Assembly: GCF_040412425.1 (NCBI RefSeq)
Contig: NC_089742.1
Location: forward strand, 72,179,006-72,243,005
Origin: Macrobrachium rosenbergii
Lineage: Eukaryota > Arthropoda > Malacostraca > Decapoda > Palaemonidae
Direction: 5' to 3'
DNA length: 64,000 nucleotides
The notes under the pieces are model-generated. The model saw nothing but the letters and a program-made list of their open reading frames with translations, was not told where the DNA came from and searched no databases. Below, one piece after another: positions 32,591-45,539 of this stretch (position 1 is the stretch's first letter; every line of letters starts with the position of its first letter). The position numbers and the translations under genes were made by a program.

Positions 32591-33374
32591 ATGGAAGAAC
32601 CACCTGCAAAGAATGGACGGTGTATAACAATCAGTGCTTGCTATGTACCAAACAAATACCAACTAGCAGTGATTATAAAACTATCACAAGAAAACCAACA
32701 AAAGATGGATTACAAGCCATATATATGCGCTGTTATACGGCAAGATGAAGTTTATCATCGATTACAGCCTTTAAAAGACAAACTTGCAAACTGGCAAACT
32801 TGCAGTAATCTTTCATAAGACCTGTCGTAGCACTTATGTATCAAGTCAAATCTGCAGTATGCACTAGGAGCTGAAACACGTCAGCCCTCAGAACAACAAG
32901 ACGATAATAGCAAACTTCATGCCAACAGAATGAAGAGAAGAGAGACATCCTCCTTTCATCTGTGGTACTGTCTACAAAAGGGGCAAGAAACTTACTCAGA
33001 TACCTACTGGTAAAGGAGAGAGTACAAGACAGGCTGTTCTAAATGCTGCCAAAGAAAGAAAAGATGATGTAATAACAATGCGCATGACAGCTTACACAGA
33101 TCTGTTTGCCTATGATGCAAAGTACCACAGGAAATGTTATGCTGGTTGGATGAGGTCAGAGGACCATGGTTTGCAGCCAGTTATGTGTCTGAAGAAACTT
33201 GCTCCAACAGAGGTTCTTGACATTACACAACTCTACTGTAAAGATACTGACTGCACATCAGCAGGCCAATGTCAGTGCCTGAAAACCAATCTCAGATGCA
33301 CTGACTTTTGTGCATGCCGGGGTTATGAATGTCAAAACACAGTCACTGAGGACTCGGATTCTGATGATGATTGA
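32591..33374 (+). pseudogene. cysteine-rich (CXC-type) transposon-linked protein, internally deleted
   Basis: A 75-codon ORF starts at 32591 (MEEPPAKNGRCITISACYVP). A second open block (33078-33374, 98 codons) holds YDAKYHRKCYAGWM and a C-terminal cysteine-rich tail, YCKDTDCTSAGQCQCLKTNL and then RCTDFCACRGYECQN, before an acidic end (SDSDDD). The first block and the KYHRKCY segment resemble the zinc-binding N-terminus, and the tail the CXC-like C-terminus, of a large protein family I recall from repeats in arthropod and other animal genomes. In that family a long central part lies between; here they are joined at RSEDHGLQPVM. A frameshift lies between the two blocks. Function unknown. Confidence 0.5.
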
Positions 33375-33425
33375 ACTGATAACTACTATTGATGTCCAAT
33401 TATGTATTACTGTTATTTCAATTTG

Positions 33426-33557
<132 letters not shown>

Positions 33558-34021
33558 TACATACATATACATATATATACTTACTGATTTAAATGATTAA
33601 CTGTCATTGATTTTGCTATTTAATATATAATGTAAATGTATATTGTAATTTCTTTATGCTTACTTCTTATGTTGTGAAGCATGATCAAAATACTGTATTT
33701 TTTGCTATTTAAAGTTATTATACTTCATAATAAACCATTTTCCTGTTTTGAAAGCTTTATAAAATGTTGTATTTTTTAAAGTGAATGTGTAACAATATTA
33801 CAATACATTTTTTAAATATCTAGCTAAAATTTAAGTGCATTAAACAAAATGTGATTGCAATCTGCATTGTGCATTAGTGTTGATGAGTATACATTATGCA
33901 AAAACCATTAAAAAAAAAGCTACACAAAACACATTTTTGTAACTACATCATACCATTTCATAATGTGGAGACATAGTACAACAATGTAATATTGGTGGTT
34001 TTTTGTTATACCTCAGGTTGG

Positions 34022-34247
34022 GGTATGATCCCACCATGGGGCCTTAAACCGCAACACTAAAGGCAATCTTGTTGTAGTTAACTTACATATTGTAGGAAAT
34101 GTATCAACCAATAGACGATAACAGCATTGCTCTTTTGGCCTCTGCTTCTGTAATTTCATTGATTTGACAGTTCATTGTAAGTAAATCTAACCACCAGCCT
34201 AACTCCAGCTTGTCTGGGTTAAATTCAAGCATTCGTTTGGACGTCAT
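34022..34247 (-). pseudogene. Gypsy gag, N-terminal part
   Basis: ATG (minus strand, 34247-34245) opens MTSKRMLEFNPDKLELGWWL, followed by ITEAEAKRAMLLSSIG, a typical beginning of a Gypsy gag with the conserved W and the LLSSIG motif. The frame breaks near 34110, and the reading is cut at about 34020 by the TIR element; it resumes at about 29930. Confidence 0.75.
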
Positions 34248-34410
34248 CTTACTTTTGATAGGTCGTGGAAAAAGGAAAAAAAATTATGCTAGCACACCGC
34301 TGAATTGCAATGTAGCCTAAACCTAAGTTAGTCTAACTTCTCTGCCAAAGTAGCTACAGTACTTAGGATAGACCAACTTCCTTCCCACAAACCTATAGTT
34401 TCCTGCTTCC

Positions 34411-34470
34411 ATCGTCGCCACTGTAGTGTTTTCATCAACCATCGTCGCCACTGTAGTGTTTTCATCAACC
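34411..34470. repeat. 30-bp tandem duplication over the Gypsy LTR-PBS junction
   Basis: ATCGTCGCCACTGTAGTGTT plus TTCATCAACC occurs twice in a row (34411-34440 and 34441-34470). The unit includes the LTR end (minus-strand ACTACA) and the start of the primer-binding region (GTGGCGACGATGG). Confidence 0.9.
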
Positions 34471-34698
34471 AGACTAACTACGAGGTAGTCTGGCAGAAAC
34501 GTGACATGACATTCCAAGTTTTATTCACAACTTAAAGGAACACATTTAGCAAAGCGTGCCTCGATGAATGGCGGGAAGTTGAGAGCCAAAAACAAAAAAC
34601 ATCCGCTTCCCAGCTTAAACAGCAGGCACAAAAAAGAATGTACATACATTATTTCCAAGTGATGTTTCTCATTCACTGGCAATACATATCAGCGCTGA
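34452..34698 (-). repeat. Gypsy 5' LTR
   Basis: About 247 bp. It shares its 3' 112 bp with the 3' LTR at 19874-19985 and includes AATAAAACTTGG (a polyadenylation-like signal on the minus strand). It is bounded on the right by the CACT target duplication and on the left by GTGGCGACGATGG, which looks like a primer-binding site. Confidence 0.75.
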
Positions 34699-34702
34699 CA
34701 CT

Positions 34703-36986
34703 AAGGGAGGATTCTCCCTGAACGGGATGGAGTAACCCTCTTTTAGGACTAGAGACCCATTGCTCTACACCCCTGGATTCCCATTTCTCCAAAAAATGGA
34801 AAAGCCTGACTCCCACAGGTACACGAAGGATATTTCTTTCATTTACGAGTAGCAGGTCTTGACAAAGCTTTCTTGACTAGACGGGTCATACAGATATTGG
34901 AGTGAGGTTTGGACTGAAACCTTGCTCTACTGCCCCAAAAGGGCTGCTGTTGAAGAGGGGAGACAGTCTTAAAACTGAAGGAGAATGGATCCTTGGGGCA
35001 CTTGGATCACTGAACCAGCAGATCTTGAGTCAACTTCTTTCCCAGAGATGAAGCTATCTCCTGGACTGTGGATTGCAGGAACACGCAAGAGTGATCTAGA
35101 GGCAAAAAAAGGAGCGCCGATTTCCTTGATGGTGCAATGCCCTTGGAGGTGAAAGAACACCAAAATTCTCTCTTCTTCAACAAGCCCTTAGAGAACAATG
35201 AAGTCAATTCTAGGGAGCCATCTCTAATGGCTTTATCTGCGCAGCATAAAACTCCTAGCCAGTCTCCAGACACGTCCTCTTCTTCACCAGTGCCCCTACA
35301 GTACAGTCCAAAAAGCTAAGAACTTCAAAAAACAAATATGTTCTTAATAAAATGGTCCAGTTCAGGGACTGAGAACATAATTTTGGCTGATGCAAAGGCC
35401 GAATGTCATGACAAATCAATCAGACAGAAGTCCCCCTGGGAGGAGGCAGCAACTCCCAGGGAAGGAGCTTCTCCGGTAGCATAAGATCAGTACCTCTTGC
35501 TCGAAAGACCTGAAGAAGGAGTGCAGAAGGCCACCTTGCCCTGCCCTCTCTTGTCCGAGAGCCAAAAATCCATCTCTCTCAAGGCTTTCCTGGAAGATGA
35601 GGACAGGACCATCTTGGGAAGCCAGGCACTCTCTACAGATTGTTCCTCATATAAAATGCAGAGGCAGGAGAAGCCAGGCCAGCAGGAGTGAAAAACATTG
35701 GAAAAGCCACCAAAAAATATCTCAGGAGACTGGCATAAGGTGAGAGTGGGCGTCTGATTGAAAAGCTCATCAGAAGAAGAAATCGGCGAAGGTGAAGAAG
35801 GGCCATAATTACATCCAGACAGCATTGAACGGGATCCAACGAAGTATCAAGAACTATGGGAGAAACTGCAATAGGTGACTGAAGACGTGGAGCCGGGTGC
35901 TTGGGGGGGCCAAGCATTCCGAGTGTGGCGCCGTATGCTGTCATCTGGTGCCGAGAATACTGGAAGTGGTGCCGAACATTCGGGCACTGGTGCTGGGTGC
36001 TCGGGAGCAGCTTGCTCGGGATCTGCTGGGTGCCTAGAAGATGATGATGGGCGCTTACGTGACTTGGATGGACGCTCAGGAGAAAACAGTTTTGGGCTTA
36101 CCCAGAAACTACAGGACGGCAGAGGACAAGTCTCAGGCTCCTTGAGATGATTACAAGGAGGCAGAGAAGAGTGGTCTGTAACCACTACGTGTCTTTTCAA
36201 CGGACGAGACATCCAAAAAATGCCCGCAGCAACTCTTGTCTGGGGAGGAACCAGTAGAGCTGGAAGAAAGTTCAAGCACATCCTTATGGACACCCTTCCA
36301 GCGGCTGTCCGCCACTGCCTAAGACCGATCAACATGCTCAGCCGAAGGGGTGCCTACCCGTGGGCAAACCCCATCAACTGCCCTTGGGCTTCCAGTATGC
36401 CTTCTCCCTGGTGCATGGGAGCCTGACAGTGTCCTATGCCTAGGAGTGTTGGCAGGACAGCCAGAAACCTCCTCCACTAACACTGCATTTTCACTGGCAC
36501 TTTGCTTACACATATTGTCCATAAGGGCTTTCACCAAGGCACCTAATTGCTCCATGGTACTAACCATTTGGCTAAATCTTTGATCAATGCATGCTTTGAA
36601 GCTGGACATGGCATCAGGATCAGACGCATGGGAACTGGGTAAAGGAGTGGGTGAAATAGTTATAAGGGATACAACAGCAAGAGTAGAGGGAAGAACAGAT
36701 AAATCGGCTACACCTGATTTAGGAGTACATTCTACGCTAGCTACGTTCCTAGCTTCAGTCCTAGCAGTTGCCTTTCTTTTCCTGTCTCTTTCTAACTTAT
36801 CTAGGTGGGATTTCAGCCTTCAACTTCCCGACCCCAGTCCCTACATTCATCACAATTAAGGTCAATTGAACAAGTTTGTCCTCTACAATTACTACATATT
36901 GGGTGGGAATCATAAGAGGCTTTTGTTAGCCTAGTCTTGCAGCCTTTGCTGCAATAACGAATACTAGCGCTACTACTGTTAGACAT
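34703..36986 (-). pseudogene. outer DIRS gag and RT start
   Basis: ATG at 36986-36984 (minus) opens MSNSSSASIRYCSKGCKTRL with a cysteine cluster (CSNCRGQTC and CDECRDW). It continues with SHLDKLERDRKRKA, then MSSFKACIDQRFSQMVSTME (36609), a proline-rich part with APEHPAPVPE repeats (near 35960-36020), KMVLSSSSRKALREMDFWLS (near 35600), and CSFTSKGIAPSRKSALLFLP (near 35100). It ends in the RT start EGYSIPFRENPPLV at 34703, where the Gypsy insertion begins. Several frameshifts and stops. The neighbouring order is that of DIRS elements. Confidence 0.75.
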
Positions 36987-37289
36987 TGTCGTAAAAGTCT
37001 TAATTGTGAAAAACAGTCTAAAAAAACCTAGGCTAACTAAACATAGCACTAATGCTATCAAAGTTAATGAACACATCACCGAATGGAGGCCAAGTAACTA
37101 GCCAGCAACCAAATTCAAATCGAAAAATTGTTATTGTGAATAACAGTTCTACAGAACCTAGGCTAATGAAAATAGTGGCCCCAATATCAAAACATGAGTA
37201 TGTCACCGAATACAGAGAAAGAGCAACCAGCCAGCAACCAAATCCAAATTAAAGCTGCTTGGAACAATCGAATTTCACTCGTTCAGCGA

Positions 37290-37460
37290 CAGAACTGAAC
37301 TGAGCTCTTCGGCTGTGTTGTACCTATTCCTACCCCAAAAGTGGGTGGGGTTTATTGACTACACTTAGACAATGGTGCATTACCACGAATTTCAAATTTT
37401 AAAGCTGCAGCATTAAGTAGAAATATTAGCTATTTAATTACTTGGCAAGTTACTTATATA
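37290..37460. repeat. outer DIRS right inverted terminal repeat
   Basis: Imperfect complement of 16720-16865. The outer end reads, on the minus strand, TATATAAGTAACTTGCCAAG, repeated in the internal complementary region at 16964 and in the terminal repeat at 8455. Confidence 0.85.
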
Positions 37461-37479
37461 AAACACCACTATAGCTTCC

Positions 37480-40400
37480 TGTTCTGTCTTCAGCTTAGCA
37501 CATTTCTACATGGGGTTGCTGTTCTCTATCAGCCTTCTCCGCCTTCCTGTCCAATGCATCCTGACTTCTTAGACCTTTCTCCCACAGGTCATTTGCTGTT
37601 TTGTCTTTCCATCTGAACTATGGCCGCCTCCTCTTCTCCTTCCCTCCAACTACATGCTCATGATCTTTTTCTCTCCACGTAACATACCAAACCACTGTAC
37701 TGTAATTTTTTTTTTTTTCCTGAGCATTATTTGACACTTCCTCCACCTTAACTATTCCTTTAATATATTAATTTCTGATCCCATCTCCTCTTGTGACTCC
37801 ACACACCCATCTCAACATCCTCATCTCTGTCCCATCCATTTTCCATTCTTGAGCCTTCTTTATTGGCCACACCTTGAATTCATAAACCACCACTGGTCTG
37901 ACTACACATTAAAACTTTCCTTTAACCTTGGCACTAACCCTCCTGACACACAATATCCCTGACAACCTCCTCCAGTCTATCCGAGCACCTTGTACTCTGT
38001 GGTTGACTTCTGAGCCCATATCTTCATTTTCAGTCACGTTTGAACCTATTTGATTACCTTGCTGTCATTCTGAACCAATTTCACTGCTCCCTATCTTCCT
38101 TTTCCTCCCATCCACCGATACGCAATCTTTCATACTTATTTCCAGGCCTCTATCTTGAAGTGCCTGTCTCCACCTTTCTACCTTCTGCTCAACTCCTCCT
38201 TTAGTCCTGTCTATCAATACGTCATCAGAAAACAGAGCACTCCAAGGGACCGCCTCTCTGACATCTGATGTTATAACATCCATCACAAGGTCAAAGAGGT
38301 AGAGGCTAGGAGTTGATTCATGATGGAGACCAACACTCACTTTGAACTTTTCTGTAGCTCTAACAGAGCTTCTTACTTGCGTGGTTGCTCCTGCTTACAT
38401 ATCTTGTACCACCTTATCATGTTTTTCTGAAACACCCTTCAACCTCAAGCACCTTCATACTTCTTGCCTTGGTACATGGTCATATGCTCTTTCTTGCCTT
38501 GTTACGTGGTCATATGCTTTTTCTTGCCTACATGGTATGCTTTTCTTGCCATGGTACATGGCCATATGAGGAATTTTTTCTTGCCTGGTACATATGCTTT
38601 TTCTTGCCTTGGTACATGGTCATATGCTTTTTCTTGCCTTGGTACATGGTCATATGCTTTTTCTTGCCTTGGTACATGGCCATATGCTCTTTCTTGCCTT
38701 GGTACATGGTCATGGCCTTGGTACATGGTCATATGCTTTCTTGCCTTTACATTCATATGCTTTTTCCTTGGTACATGGTCATATGCTTTTTCTTGCCTTG
38801 GTACATGGTCATATGCTTTTTCTTGCCTTGGTACATGGCCATATGCTCTTTCTTGCCTTGGTACATGGTCATATGCTTTTTCTTGCCTTGGTACATGGCC
38901 ATATGCTCTTTCTTGCCTTGGTACATGGCCATATGCTTTCTTGCCTTTGCTTTTTCTTGCCTTGGTACATGGTCATATGCTTTTTTTGCCTTTGCCATTT
39001 GCTCTTTCTTGCCTTGGTACACATGGTCATATGCTTTCTTGCCTTTACATGGTTGCTTTCTTGCCTTGGTACATGGCCATATGCTTTTTCTTGCCTTGGT
39101 ACATGGTCATATGCTTTTTCTTGCCTTGGTACATGGCCATATGCTCTTTCTTGCCTTGGTACATGGTCATATGCTTTCTTGCCTTGGTACATGGTCATGT
39201 GCTTTTTCTAAGTCAATAAACACCAGTACAAATTCCTGTTACCTTCCAAAAACTTTTTCTGCACCTGTCTCACAATAAAAGAGGGAATATAGTAGTACTG
39301 CTGTTTTCCCCAGGCTTGTTTTCAGTCAGTTTTTTCAATACTTCATGTATAAGTTCCATAACCTTTATTCCTCTGAAATTTCCACATTCCATATCACCCC
39401 TTTGTTTATAGATGTACACTATTACACTCTTCTCCCAGTTAAAGGGAATGCCTTCTCCCTCCCTTCACATCTCCAGCAGTTCCAACAACCATTCTGTACC
39501 TTCTTCATCCAAAGTTCTTATTATTTCTATTACTGCTATCCTGCTGAGTTCCTCTAATGGCCCACAAGATGGGAAAAGTCTCCTCCAGCACTCCCTATTT
39601 ATTCTCTCCATTCAGTTCTCCAAAGTACTCTTTCCTTCTCTTATCTTCATCCTCTATCAGTGTGTTGCCATTTTATGTGGCTGCATCCTTCCATATCTCT
39701 TTTTGCCCATTCCCTTGCCTTGAATATCTTAGAAAAATCATTTGTTCTCCTTTATTGCTCCCTAGTTTCTCAGAGTGGTTTCCAAGCTTCATTTTCTGAC
39801 TGAGCCACAAACTTCTTAACTGGCATTTCTATCTCTCTCTCTTACTCTTGCATCACCTGGATTTTCAATGTTAATTCATCTCTTTCCATTTCCTCTCTCT
39901 CTCTGTCATCTCCACCTTTCTGTATCCTTTCTTTTTACCAAACTTCTTTACTTTCTGTAGATTGACCTAACACTCCATTTTTTTTTATTCTTCAATTTCC
40001 ATATTCTAATTTTCTTCACAGTAAACCTCTTTCTTTTCCTCTCTTGTCCCATTCATCATTCCATCACTAACAATTTGTGCTGTGTGACCACACTCTCTCC
40101 ATGTATTACCATTTCCAGGTACTGGATTACCTTTCCCTAACAGCCCTTATATCTCTATTTCTTGTCAGAAGGTAGTATCTCTGTCTCACACTGTCTACTT
40201 CTGCATGTTATAAGATGATGTTTCCTCTTTTGGAAGCCAGTGTTTGCAACAAACAGATGCAGCCCTTCAACCATCTCCAGTAATCTCCAGCCTTCACTAT
40301 TTCTTTCACTTTACCCTTTCCCTTTATTAAATCTTTCAAAGCCATCAGCTCTTTCTGACTAATATGACAACAGTTTTTCAGTTCCCTCCACTTACTATTA
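37480..40400 (-). pseudogene. RTE-like LINE with endonuclease, RT and C-terminal region
   Basis: Reading the minus strand from 40400 down: endonuclease phrases EGWRLLEMVEGLHLFVANTG and GESVVTQHKLLVMEW (40.1-40.25 kb); a linker IEDEDKRRKEYFGELNGENK (39.6 kb); the RT motif DLEKAHDHVPRQ (39.2 kb), followed by the 30-bp repeat array; GVSEKHDKVVQDMYVGATTQ (38.4 kb); SVGLHHESTPSLYLFDLVMD; ALFSDDVLIDRTKGGVEQKV with the catalytic box as FSDD (usual FADD); and the C-terminal LQWFGHVLRREKDHEH (37.65 kb). Frameshifts are frequent but the order is complete, which suggests a nearly full-length ORF2 relic. The right end of the DIRS element lies about 20 bp beyond its 3' end. Confidence 0.8.
38455..39215 (-). 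repeat. 30-bp coding minisatellite inside the LINE RT (about 27 full or partial units)
   Basis: The unit on the plus strand is TTCTTGCCTTGGTACATGGT followed by CATATGCTTT. Read on the minus strand it encodes the decapeptide KAYDHVPRQE, which is the conserved RT motif of this LINE. On the right the array starts in DLEKAHDHVPR, and on the left it exits into the continuing RT (QEVWRCLRLKGVSE-like). Many units are exactly 30 bp, others carry deletions. Two variants (GGTCAT...CTTT and GGCCAT...CTCT) alternate over part of the array. Confidence 0.92.
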
Positions 40401-40499
40401 ACTCAGAATTAAGTATATTCCTAAGGTACTCCCACAAACATTCTCTAAAGGGGTCTCTCTTCTCCTCCAGACAACCTCGTTGTAGTGCATAAGATGTTA

Positions 40500-42365
40500 T
40501 GATATTCATGATCTTTCTTATAGAATATTCGTGAACTGTGATGGTAAAAATATAACTAATTTCTAGTTGGGGAAAAATATATTTCCAAGCATATTACTTT
40601 GTCAGTTTTTCAAAGTTTACACTTTCGAACACAGAAAAAATCCAATGAAAACAAATGGTATAAGAAACTATATAGAATGTGTAGAAAGAAAAAAATGAAA
40701 CTGATAATTTACATTGAAGTACTTCATATATAATTAACTTTGCTATATGTATCATGTATTTTCTCATGTCATTTGGGGTGGGTTCGAACAACAATAGGCA
40801 ATGCCTTTAAAATGCTATTAATTTAATTACCTTCACACGTTCATGTAACCTATACAAAATTATATTTTCTTCAATCTATGGGTATCAGAACATATATGCT
40901 AATGCAAAGATGTATATCACGTTTAGAATGCTTTAACAATACAAAAAAGCTGACAAAAGTATAACAAATAAACGATTTACAGGCAATGTTGGGGATGACA
41001 TCTCTAACAGCAGTAGTACTGGTGGCAACAATCAAGACCATGATACTCCTTTGTCTGAGCCCAGGCCTCAGCCCTCTACTTTGAAGTCCACTGCTACAGA
41101 CAGGCTACAGTCACAGCAAACCCAAAACAGCTACTGGTAAGGAAAGTCAATGGTTAACTACTAGATCACGTAAGGCTATGTGAGGCAATCCAAAATAAAG
41201 TACCAGTAAGGAATCCAAAATAAAGTACCAGTAAGGAATCCAAAATAAAGTACCAGTAAGGAAAGTCAAAGTTAAACTACCAGTACTGGTAAGAGTTTGT
41301 GAGGCAGCAACAAAAATGGGGCTTCAAGGGTACATAAGGTATAACAGTTAGATGACTGACACAACAACAGATGTCCCAGTCTCAGAGGAAACTTCTACAA
41401 AACCACCAATTATAGAAAGTGAAAAAATGAGTGAAAACTAAAGGAGAACATCAGCATTAACAAGAGAAATCACAGAAAAAAGCAAAAAACATCATTCTCA
41501 GTTACATGAATGCGTTGTGGTGGAAATTCATGTGAACCAAAGCGGAGTTTTGTATGGCATTAGTAACTGAGGTCACACCAACCCTTACAGTTCATTTCTT
41601 AAAACATGTGCATGGAACTAAAAAAGGGCTTTTGTAAATTTCAGTGTCACAAGACAAACACTACTGTGAAACCGATGAGACTGACAGTTGCAAATGTTGA
41701 GGAATCCAAGCCTGATAAAACGGAAAGAATAACTGGCCAAAGTGAATACAGGTCATCGGAAAATACAATCTCATCTGAAGAGCCAAACTTTCTTTCATTT
41801 TCAGTATTTGTTCTTTGTTAATGAAAAAAAAAAAAAAATCATGGAAAATTATTAAGTAAAGTACATGTATAAGTATGTCACAAAGCCAAATTTTATTTCA
41901 CTTTGTATAAAATATACACAATGTCCAAAGTCAAAGTTTTTGTTTTAAATGTTAGATAAAGTTAGTGAATGTGCAAAGCCAACATTATTTTTACAAATTA
42001 ATGTCCATTTTATGTTCACATAAAGCCAAACAGCTTTCGTTTATTTTCTTATGAACTAACCTTAATTGCATATTTGATATTTGTAGTGCCTTCATGAACA
42101 ATTCTTAGACATTCCAGGCCCAATGACTCATGATAAAAGTCTATTTTTTTTAAAGAAGGATACACCCTTTCATTTACATGCTTCATAAAAATCATGGCTG
42201 CATCTGCAGAGATTTAATTTACAATAAAATTTGCCTATTCTTCTAATGATCCCTAAAAGTCTGAATTGTCCTTGGAATGTTCAGGATGATTGAAGCTTGA
42301 CATATGGGACATTTACATGTGTATTCTATGGATGTCTGAGGTCACACTAAGGATAGGGTGTTTGT
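40500..42365. other. no gene recognised
   Basis: AT-rich. Short open frames (for example 41606-41821 plus, 71 codons, with KCHKTNTTVKPMRLTV-like sequence) do not resemble a known family. Contains a 25-bp tandem repeat (listed separately). Confidence 0.4.
41188..41262. repeat. 25-bp tandem repeat, three copies
   Basis: AATCCAAAATAAAGTACCAG plus TAAGG is repeated three times without change. Confidence 0.9.

Positions 42366-42369
<4 letters not shown>

Positions 42370-42456
<87 letters not shown>
42370..42456. repeat. (TA)n microsatellite
   Basis: Pure TA alternation. Confidence 0.95.
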
Positions 42457-42459
<3 letters not shown>

Positions 42460-42462
<3 letters not shown>

Positions 42463-45400
42463 TGTTACAGTACAAGATTTTTGGGGATGAGGATTGACAG
42501 GTCATTATATCAGCCTCCAATAGGTTTCAAGATTTTATTACATCCAAATACGAAGATCAGTAAAAAAATATATAAAATTTGTCCAAATCCACCCCAGTTT
42601 ACAGTACTTTGGGTAACTTGATGACCTCTAAAATATATTCAACTACAAAAATGATTGCTCTGTATATGATTTTCAGATACAGTGTGTGTGCATGCATGTT
42701 AATTAAAATCAAAGCAATTGTGTTATCCAATATAACTACATTGTTTAAATGGATTTTTGAAGTTTTTTTTTTTTTAGGGAAAAATAAACATTGCAAATAT
42801 GACTGAAAAGTTCAGCAAGATATGAAACAGGTCATGTCATGATATTTTGGTCATAAGGAATGAGAAGGTGGATTAACCTGTAACTATATAGCCTACCGTA
42901 ATTTTCCCGTGTTAGTATGGAGGAAGAGGAGTTTTAGAGAGTACTAAGGCATTCCACTTACTATTCAGGGAAATGCACCACTGTTTTATGCACTGCTTAG
43001 TCACGAAAAATAGTAATTATGGTAACAGTTAGCATTGATGTTGTGAGCACTGAAAAATAAAAAATTCCTGACAAAACCATGCACCATATGCACTGAAGAT
43101 GTAAGCTTTTACAACTGGTAGATAAACTGGCACCAATGTTCCCAGTAGTAAACAAAACTCATGAAAACTTGAAAACAGCCACAGCTAAAATAAAATTTCA
43201 TATCCCGTCACAGCAATTCTGGGTCATTTTTGACACAAAAAATGTTTAGGCTTTTACCTTTTCAATATGCCATGCAGTTTTGTCTTTATTTCAAATTAGC
43301 CATTCTTTGTCCATCCAATTTTTTTTTTTTTTTTACTTTATAGCCCTTAGGATACATGTTACTTGTGAAAAACTGTCTATACCCAGTGTTATCTGCAAAA
43401 GATTCACAAATTCTTGGTCCATCATAATCATTATTGAGTGGTGCATCCAGTATTCTGCCCTACATGACACAAGACCTAAAACACCCCCCTTGTAGTACTC
43501 CTCTTGACAGGATTTTGGCACAGTTTTCCAATTTTAAACCTGTGCTTGAAAAGTTCTACATGGCATCTCTTTTTGGCATAATCCTTGGTAAGAGTGGCTG
43601 CTTTTGTTGAGCCTCCTCTGGCTGTTTGTACCTTGATAGGCTCATTTCATAATTGATTTTAGCAGACGTTTAACACACGGATACTGTTCCAGACTCCAAT
43701 TCTCCCTTTTTATCAGGGCTTGGGACTGTCAATGACACCGAACATCATCTGCCACCTACTTATACTGAGACCTATAAATTCAAAAGCACAATGGTTTTAT
43801 TATGCTAGCATTTCACATTTGCCATCATCAATTCATCATTCATTCTGGAGAATAATATAATTTCAGTGAACTTATTTTTCTTGCCTTTTCATTTCCACCT
43901 ACTTATTTCTAACAACGATTTGAGCTCGGATTATTTCACTTTAAACTTTTACCTGTGAAATGCCATAGTTCAAACAGTAAAAATCTGGTTCAAAAACATT
44001 AGATTTTGGTTAGAGCTTAAAGCTTTTCGCTGGCCTTATTAGTCCCAGTCTAAAGTATCACTCGTTTTGAGTTTTTTTTTTTTTTGTATCATTCCTCAAC
44101 ACAGTAAATCAAACCCCATTTCTTCTCTGAATTTCTCATGTAGGTAATATCTTGGTCTCTATTCTGTTGACCTGAAGGATGAATTTCTTCCTATCATGTG
44201 GCTTCCCATTTTCATCTGTAGAAGTCAAAATCACTGGATAGAGCAGTTCAACAATTACTTCTTTCCTAGCTTTGCAGCAGTTTACAGATTGTTTCTCTTC
44301 TAGTTTTGGAATTCTTTCTGGAAGCTCCCTAGATTGCTAACTTATAAGTGTATACCAGAGTCGTACTGATGAAATCATGTCTGCACTGAAGTCAATCTTC
44401 AAAAATGAAAGCACACAGTACAGAGTAAAGAAGTAGCCTCAATTTTGAAACAGAACACTAGAGCAGAAGACCACATTAAGTAATATTCAAATGATACATT
44501 TTATATACAACATATTTACTAAATATTAAAAGTAGCTCAATCATAATAAGCATTTACAATTCCCAAATACAGTGTGATCATTCTTTTGGCAAAAAACATA
44601 ACTAGTACCATCTTCACTTAACTTTCATATGGTACCGTAAACAAGATTTACCAATAATGTATTTTCAAACCATAGCCTCTGCCATAGTTTATGAACTTTG
44701 GTCTTCACATTCTTCATCTAAAGTACTTCTGCTGAGGGGTATTAGGCTCAAATTACTCCAGATACATGTTCACCTCTCTGCATAAGCTTTAATCCACTTA
44801 ATATCATTGCCTGTACACTATACTTGGCAATCTAAGTTTACTACTACCTTTTCCTTTCTTCTCTTGTTACCCTTCCATGTAAGAGCAATCTGTTTCAATT
44901 TGCAAGAAGTTTTAGACTTTGCTCACTGATTTATGCTCATTTAAAACAACCACCTTCAATGATTAGTGTTAGGTTAGGCACCATCATACTTACATTACTT
45001 AGAAAGGGTAAGCTTACTATAAATTTTATCTAAACAATTTTTCTCATCTGAAAGGTTTACAACTTAGTTATGGAAGATTTGACAAAGTATTACAGTTATA
45101 AAGATCAGTGGGGTTTGTGGCTCTAAAAGCTAACCTTGTCATACCCAATAACAGGTAAGCTGAACTAAACAACAGCTCAGACAAGATAATACTCTTTGCC
45201 CAAACTAAATTTCTAAGTAGTACATATAGGCTATCTATGGCAAAGATTTCTCCATGATCAATCAGTAAGAATTTGAGTCTATCAAGTTTAAGCTTCAATG
45301 AACAGCTTTGTCCAAACTACTAAGCAATATAACCCACATTTGATATTGGGAACCTAGGCCTCACAAAATTAATCCAGTCCAGAGTACTGTAGTAACAGAA

Positions 45401-45535
45401 ATAAAGGGACAACTTTTTGTGCATTCATTTTTCCATCTGCACCATACATCTTTTCTCCTTAATGGTGTCAACTCCAAAGGAGTTCTTCCAATTCTCTGCT
45501 AGTATTTAGGGATCAGGATGCTATCCAATTGGGCT
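42460..45535. other. no gene recognised
   Basis: AT-rich with poly-T runs (near 42765, 43320 and 44075). A minus-strand trace near 43200-43700 (phrases such as DYDGPRI) looks like decayed coding sequence, but I cannot name it. Confidence 0.4.
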
Positions 45536-45539
45536 AACT

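Noticed and set aside
38455..39215. Possible CRISPR-like or zinc-finger-like array
   Set aside because: Units are contiguous without spacers, the host is eukaryotic, and there is no C2H2 pattern.
38385..39278. 297-codon plus-strand frame with repeated CFFLPWYMVI, resembling a membrane protein
   Set aside because: It is the antisense reading of the 30-bp LINE-derived minisatellite; the sense strand explains the sequence as an RT motif.
43200..43700. Minus-strand traces suggesting a transposase
   Set aside because: Only short phrases, no catalytic motif and no terminal repeats found; not enough to name.
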